NCBI GenBank assembly: GCA_944371445.1
Contig: CALVXR010000010.1
Coordinates: 1-33,871 of the forward strand
Origin: an uncultured Bacilli bacterium
GTDB taxonomy: Bacteria > Bacillota_I > Bacilli_A > RF39 > UBA660
Reading direction: 5' to 3'
Length of the DNA: 33,871 nt
How positions within the stretch are numbered: the stretch's first letter is position 1; each line of letters begins with the position of its first letter. Positions 30,228 through 33,871 of the stretch are shown here, one piece after another. The translations under genes and the position numbers were made by a program. The notes beneath the pieces are model-generated. The model worked only from the letters and a program-made list of their open reading frames with translations, made no database searches and had not been told where the DNA came from.

Positions 30228-30941
30228 ATGCTAGAACTTATTAATATATGTTTTGAAAGAGAAGGTAAAAAAATACTAGATAATATAAATTTAAAATTAG
30301 ATATAGATAAATTTTATGTAATAACAGGCCCAAATGGTAGTGGAAAATCAACACTTGCTAAAATAATTATGGGAATTAAAAATCCAGATAGTGGTAAAAT
30401 TTTATTAAATGGAATAGATATAACAGATATGCCAATTAATGAAAGATCTAAACTTGGAATAGGTTTTGCATTCCAAAATCCAGTTCGTTTTAAAGGTATT
30501 ACTGTTTATGATTTATTAAGTATATCTTCAAATAAAAAAATAGATAAAAAAGAGGCTTGCACACTTTTACATAAAGTAGGATTATGTGCTAGAGAATATA
30601 TAGATAGAGAAGTAAATGATTCATTATCAGGTGGAGAACTTAAAAGAATAGAAATCGCAACTATTATGGCTAAAAATCCTAATCTTACTATTTTTGATGA
30701 ACCAGAAGCTGGAATAGATTTATGGAGTTTTCAAAACTTAATTGAAATTTTTAAAGAAATAAGTAATAAAAAAGAAGGAACTACTTTAGTAATTTCTCAT
30801 CAAGAGAGAATTCTTAATATAGCAGATGAAATAATACTTATGGAAAAAGGTAAAATAAAAGAAAAAGGTAATAAAGACACTATGATGAAAAATATGTTTG
30901 AAGAAAGTAAATGTATAAAAGGGGGTAAACCTTGTGAATAA
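30228..30941 (+). CDS. sufC (smsC-like): SufC-type Fe-S assembly ATPase (237 aa)
   Basis: ABC-type ATPase that drives Fe-S cluster assembly with SufB. Walker A GPNGSGKST (34-42, Lys40), Q-loop IGFAFQNPV, signature LSGGELKR, Walker B LTIFDEPEAGIDLWSF, H-loop ISHQE. The SufC-like DEPEAGID block, in place of the longer SufC DExDSGLD, is that of the compact SUF-like systems. Ends in KCIKGGKPCE. AAAGGAGAAA stands before the ATG. It overlaps the next gene by 8 bases. Operon with a SufB-type scaffold, but no SufS, SufU or SufD is in the window. Confidence 0.88.
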   Translation: MLELINICFEREGKKILDNINLKLDIDKFYVITGPNGSGKSTLAKIIMGIKNPDSGKILLNGIDITDMPINERSKLGIGFAFQNPVRFKGITVYDLLSISSNKKIDKKEACTLLHKVGLCAREYIDREVNDSLSGGELKRIEIATIMAKNPNLTIFDEPEAGIDLWSFQNLIEIFKEISNKKEGTTLVISHQERILNIADEIILMEKGKIKEKGNKDTMMKNMFEESKCIKGGKPCE

Positions 30942-31851
30942 TGTAGATGAAAAATTACTAGATAAAATAATAGATACTAAAAAAAATAAAGTAGAAGTTA
31001 TTAATATAAGAAAAAATGGTAAAAGTATTAAAAGAAAAGTAAATGAATATATAGATATAGTATCAAAAGAAAATGGAAGCGGAATTGATATCTATGTAAA
31101 AGAAAACGTTTTATTTGGAATAGTACATATTCCTGTAATAATAACAGAAAGTGGTCTTACAGATGTTGTATATAATGATTTTCATATAGGAAAAAACTCT
31201 AATGTAGCAATTTTAGCAGGATGTGGAATACATAACGATAAGCATAAAGATTCAGAACATGATGGAATACATAGATTTTTTATAGAAGAAGGAGCAAAAG
31301 TAAAATATATAGAAAAACATTATGGAGAAGGAATAGGTAAAGGTAAAAGAATTTTAAACCCAGTAACTGAAATAGAAATGAAAAAAAATTCTAGTATGAC
31401 TATGGAAACCGCACAAATAAAAGGTGTTGATTATACACATAGAATAACTAAAGCAAATCTAGAAGAAGGAGCGACTCTTGTAATAAATGAAAAAATAATG
31501 ACTAGTAATAATGAAAAAGCAATAACAGAATTTTTAGTTAATTTAAATGGTGAAAATGCAAGTTCTCATGTAACTTCTAGATCAGTTGCTGAAAATAGTT
31601 CATACCAAGAATTTAAATCAAATGTAATTGGAAACGCTAAATCATTTGCACACGTAGAATGTGATGCAATATTAAAAGACGATGCTAATATAAAAGCTAT
31701 TCCAGAAATATTTGCTAAAAACTCAAATGCTAATCTAATTCATGAAGCAGCAATAGGTAAAATAGCAGGTGAACAACTTATGAAACTAATGAGTTTAGGA
31801 TTAAGTGAAAAAGAAGCAGAAAAAGCAATAATAAAAGGATTTTTAAAATAA
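30934..31851 (+). CDS. sufB (smsB-like): SufB/SufD-family Fe-S scaffold protein (305 aa)
   Basis: A single short SufBD protein, much shorter than SufB of the full SUF system (about 480 aa). The right-handed beta-helix core is visible as repeated strands (KGVDYTHRITKANLEEGATLVINEKIMTS and so on). In the C-terminal part, SFAHVECDAIL holds Cys243, which fits the cluster-binding Cys405 of E. coli SufB, and LIHEAAIGKI holds His270-Glu271, which fit its His433-Glu434. So the key ligands are present. The gap to SufC is an 8-base overlap, and its stop overlaps the TetR gene start by one base. As a two-gene SufBC it matches the SUF-like minimal (SMS) systems known from anaerobes. Confidence 0.85.
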   Translation: MNNVDEKLLDKIIDTKKNKVEVINIRKNGKSIKRKVNEYIDIVSKENGSGIDIYVKENVLFGIVHIPVIITESGLTDVVYNDFHIGKNSNVAILAGCGIHNDKHKDSEHDGIHRFFIEEGAKVKYIEKHYGEGIGKGKRILNPVTEIEMKKNSSMTMETAQIKGVDYTHRITKANLEEGATLVINEKIMTSNNEKAITEFLVNLNGENASSHVTSRSVAENSSYQEFKSNVIGNAKSFAHVECDAILKDDANIKAIPEIFAKNSNANLIHEAAIGKIAGEQLMKLMSLGLSEKEAEKAIIKGFLK

Positions 31852-32462
31852 TGGGAGAAGTTAGAAAACCAGTAAAGAAAAGTTCAATAGCTAAAAGAAA
31901 TAAAATAATAGAAAAAGGCTTTGAACTTATGTGTGAAAAAGGATACCATAATGTAAATACAATAGATATTGCTAAATACTCAGGAGTATCAACTGGAATA
32001 ATATATCAGTATTTTAAAGATAAAAAAGATATCTTTATAGAAGGCGCTAAACTCTATTTAGATAAAATAATGTTTCCTACTAAATGTTTATTAGGTAAAA
32101 ACTTAATATCTAAAAAAACTTTAGAAGAAAAAATAACATTAATAATTGATGATTCAGTTAAAATGCACACTTTATCACAAAATGCTCATAAAGAACTAAT
32201 GATGATGTGCACACTTGATAAAAGCATTTCTAATATATTTAAAGAAAAAGAAAATGAATTTATAGAATTTATTATGAAATCACTTTCAAAAGAAAATATA
32301 GAAATTTCTAATTTAAAAGAAAAAGCTCATATAATATTTAATTTAATAGATTCATTATGTCATGAAATATCATATCATAAAGGTAATTATAATTATGATA
32401 TAATGAAAAAAGAAATAGTAAAAGTAATTGTAAGTATGCTTGGAGGTTGTTATGAAAAATAA
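31851..32462 (+). CDS. TetR-family transcriptional regulator (203 aa)
   Basis: N-terminal TetR helix-turn-helix (residues 17-62: KRNKIIEKGFELMCEKGYHNVNTIDIAKYSGVSTGIIYQYFKDKKDIF). The ligand-binding part is helical and contains several Cys, Met and His residues (HKELMMMCTLDK, DSLCHEISYHKG), which could bind metal or clusters; this is inference. The start ATG shares one base with the sufB stop. AGGATT (31837-31842) lies within sufB as a weak ribosome binding site. The gene is in the middle of the suf operon, and a perfect 22-bp palindrome is present at the operon promoter, so autorepression is likely. Confidence 0.87.
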   Translation: MGEVRKPVKKSSIAKRNKIIEKGFELMCEKGYHNVNTIDIAKYSGVSTGIIYQYFKDKKDIFIEGAKLYLDKIMFPTKCLLGKNLISKKTLEEKITLIIDDSVKMHTLSQNAHKELMMMCTLDKSISNIFKEKENEFIEFIMKSLSKENIEISNLKEKAHIIFNLIDSLCHEISYHKGNYNYDIMKKEIVKVIVSMLGGCYEK

Positions 32463-33333
32463 AACAGATAAAAATATTTTAATAGCATTTTTACTTAATA
32501 TATCATTTTCAATAATAGAATTTGTTGGCGGAATATTTACTAGTAGTATTGCAATAATATCAGATGCTATTCATGATTTAGTGGATGCTATAAGCATTGG
32601 TATTTCTTACTTTCTAGAGAAAAAAAGTAAAAATAAACCTGATTGTAAATATACATATGGTTACATTAGATATTCTGTATTAGGTGCATTTATAATGGCA
32701 AGTATGTTATCAGCAGGTTCTATTTTAGTGATTATAGCATCAGTAAATAGGTTAATTAATCCAGTTGTTGTAAATTATAATGGTATGATAATTATATCTA
32801 TACTAGGAATTGTTTTTAATTTACTTGCTGCATACAAAACTAAAGAAGGAGATTCTTTAAATCAAAAAGCAGTTAATTTACATATGCTTGAAGATGTACT
32901 AGGATGGATAGTTGTATTTATAGGAAGTATTTTAATTAAGTTTACTAATATTAATTATATTGATTCTATTATGAGTATTTTTATAGCTATTTTTATATTA
33001 ATGCATGCTATGGAAAATTTAAAATCAGTATTAGATTTATTTTTAGAAAAAGTTCCAAGAAATATAGATGTAGATAATATAAAAGAAAAATTACTTAATA
33101 TAGAAGGTATAACAGATGTTCATCACATTCATATTTGGAGTATAGATGGATATAATAATTATGCAACTATGCATGTAGTTTGTAATGATAAAAATATAAA
33201 ACAAAAAATTAAACAAGAGTTATTAAAAGAAAATATAAGTCATGTGACAATTGAAATAGAAAGTAAAGAAGAAGATTGTAATGAAAAAGAATGTAAATTA
33301 AAAGAAGAACATATACATCATCACCATCATTAA
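32452..33333 (+). CDS. Cation diffusion facilitator metal exporter, His-tailed (293 aa)
   Basis: CDF-family antiporter with six helices in the first 205 residues. Metal sites: SDAIHDLVDA in helix 2 (His41, Asp45; Asp38 near) and VNLHMLEDVLGW in helix 5 (His144, Asp148), the 2-His-2-Asp site of zinc-type CDF members. The C-terminal cytoplasmic domain (from ILMHAMENLKSVLDLFLEKVP) has GITDVHHIHIWSIDG. The tail contains two Cys and ends HIHHHHH, probably a metal buffer. ATG 32452 is chosen because GGAGG lies five bases upstream; an upstream in-frame TTG at 32440 would include that site. It overlaps tetR by 11 bases. It should export Zn(II), Fe(II) or a similar ion. Confidence 0.9.
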   Translation: MKNKTDKNILIAFLLNISFSIIEFVGGIFTSSIAIISDAIHDLVDAISIGISYFLEKKSKNKPDCKYTYGYIRYSVLGAFIMASMLSAGSILVIIASVNRLINPVVVNYNGMIIISILGIVFNLLAAYKTKEGDSLNQKAVNLHMLEDVLGWIVVFIGSILIKFTNINYIDSIMSIFIAIFILMHAMENLKSVLDLFLEKVPRNIDVDNIKEKLLNIEGITDVHHIHIWSIDGYNNYATMHVVCNDKNIKQKIKQELLKENISHVTIEIESKEEDCNEKECKLKEEHIHHHHH

Positions 33334-33335
33334 TT

Positions 33336-33375
33336 AGTCATTTATATGACTTTTTTTAATGACTTTTTTTAATGA
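33336..33375 (+). terminator. Terminator of the suf operon with a duplicated arm
   Basis: Stem AGTCAT (33336-33341) / ATGACT (33346-33351), loop TTAT, then T. The 13-base unit ATGACTTTTTTTA occurs twice in tandem (33346-33358 and 33359-33371). Confidence 0.78.
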
Positions 33376-33380
33376 AGTTA

Positions 33381-33409
33381 TTGTTAAATAAAAATATATG
33401 TGCTAAAAT
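33381..33409 (+). promoter_or_regulatory. Promoter of tRNA-Glu
   Basis: TTGTTA (33381-33386), 17-base spacer, extended -10 TGCTAAAAT (33401-33409). The tRNA starts at 33428. Confidence 0.6.
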
Positions 33410-33427
33410 GATATTGTTATCTGTTAT

Positions 33428-33504
33428 GGTCTGTTGGTGAAGTGGCTTAACACACTGCCCTCTCAAGGCAGCATTCACGGGTTCGAAACCCGTACAGACT
33501 ACCA
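33428..33504 (+). tRNA. trnE: tRNA-Glu (anticodon CTC)
   Basis: Acceptor GGTCTGT / ACAGACT (one G-U), anticodon stem CTGCC / GGCAG with loop CTCTCAA (U33, anticodon CUC), T stem ACGGG / CCCGT with TTCGAAA loop, discriminator A with encoded CCA to 33504. Confidence 0.88.
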
Positions 33505-33550
33505 TATGAAATAATACTTTATATTAAAGTTTAGTTATATATTAAGGCCT

Positions 33551-33580
33551 AATAAAAATAATTTATTGGATTTTTATTTT
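33551..33580 (+). terminator. Possible terminator of tRNA-Glu
   Basis: 9-bp A/T-only stem AATAAAAAT (33551-33559) / ATTTTTATT (33570-33578), loop 10 bases, short T tail. Weak. Confidence 0.45.
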
Positions 33581-33642
33581 GAATAAATATTTCATAATTT
33601 TAATTTATATATATAGACAAAAAGTGTAAATATAAATATTTA

Positions 33643-33671
33643 TTTACATAATTAAAATGATTTTGTATAAT
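33643..33671 (+). promoter_or_regulatory. Promoter upstream of the last gene
   Basis: TTTACA (33643-33648), 17-base spacer, TATAAT (33666-33671). Confidence 0.7.
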
Positions 33672-33711
33672 TGAAATAAAGTAGGAAAGTAAAAAAAGAC
33701 CTTGTTAGAAG

Positions 33712-33743
33712 AACTGTGTAAATTGAAATTATACAGTTTTTTT
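33712..33743 (+). terminator. Terminator-like hairpin in the leader of the last gene
   Basis: 10-bp stem AACTGTGTAA (33712-33721) / TTATACAGTT (33729-33738) with one G-U pair, followed by T to 33743. It lies after the promoter and before the ribosome binding site GGGAGG (33747-33752), so it is an attenuator candidate. Confidence 0.7.
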
Positions 33744-33756
33744 GATGGGAGGAAAA

Positions 33757-33871
33757 ATGGAAGTAAAAGATTGGGCAAAAAAAGAATTAGAAAAATTATA
33801 TGTAAATGTATTTATAATAGAAGAAGAAACATATGTAAGAAAAGAAGAAGAAATAAAAAAACAAAAAATAT
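33757..33871 (+). CDS. 5' end of a gene of unknown function (truncated by the window)
   Basis: Starts ATG at 33757 after GGGAGG (33747-33752): MEVKDWAKKELEKLYVNVFI, then a Glu/Lys-rich stretch. The first 38 residues are charged and helical, without signal peptide. I cannot assign a family. The open frame continues to the window end. Its leader has a terminator-like hairpin, so expression may depend on a decision in the leader. Confidence 0.6.
   Translation, partial: MEVKDWAKKELEKLYVNVFIIEEETYVRKEEEIKKQKI

Noticed and set aside
1-33871. CRISPR array, integrase, transposase, prophage or attachment site
   Set aside because: No regular repeat-spacer series and no recombinase or phage gene seen; the three tRNA genes show no partial 3' duplicates nearby.

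Overview
The window is very AT-rich DNA (coding and intergenic) from what looks like a low-GC member of the Bacillota, most likely an uncultured gut-type Bacilli/Clostridia lineage. Shine-Dalgarno sites are strong, arginine is almost always AGA, the three tRNAs carry an encoded CCA, and TAA, TAG and TGA all act as stops while TGG encodes Trp. It therefore uses the standard bacterial code, not the Mycoplasma code. The gene families (BceABRS, YtrA-type GntR, SanA, VanY-type carboxypeptidase, membrane-anchored XRE proteins, a two-gene SUF system) agree with this. I cannot name the species.

Layout. 1-770: the tail of an SDR oxidoreductase pseudogene with an internal stop, then about 520 non-coding bases with hairpins. 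771-1585: a 44-codon ORF translationally coupled to a divergent kinase-fold protein. 1665-3572: a GntR/YtrA-ABC exporter operon with a palindromic operator. 3645-8111: a Bce-type antimicrobial-peptide sensing and detoxification module (ABC ATPase, FtsX-like permease, response regulator, histidine kinase). 8179-12385: two membrane-anchored XRE regulators flanking a membrane-anchored arylsulfotransferase, then a soluble XRE regulator. 12414-14448: a VanY-like D,D-carboxypeptidase and a second kinase-like protein. 14585-18617: a MATE transporter fused to a cytidylate-kinase-like domain behind a structured leader, then an RNB exonuclease with an unusual N-terminus. 18633-24563: a TVP38/DedA protein, a hypothetical, an NfeD-SPFH pair, two small membrane proteins, SanA, a phosphohexomutase and a Nudix hydrolase. 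24725-27940: a 1071-residue protein with DUF4116-like repeats. 27960-29667: an ABC-2 exporter on the minus strand. 29875-30106: tRNA-Thr and tRNA-Gln. 30228-33333: a sufC-sufB-tetR-CDF operon. 33428-33871: tRNA-Glu and the start of a gene behind a terminator-like leader hairpin.

How it fits together. Much of the window concerns the cell envelope: antimicrobial peptide sensing and export, cell-wall trimming, membrane microdomains, SanA and efflux. The most self-contained unit is the Fe-S operon, in which a two-gene SUF scaffold/ATPase is overlapped by a TetR repressor and a His-tailed metal exporter, behind two perfect inverted repeats. The least explained items are the 1071-aa protein, the MATE-kinase fusion with its attenuator-like leader, and the RNB protein without its usual OB/S1 domains. 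Promoters are mostly of the extended -10 type (TGnTATAAT), and most transcription units end in clear intrinsic terminators.
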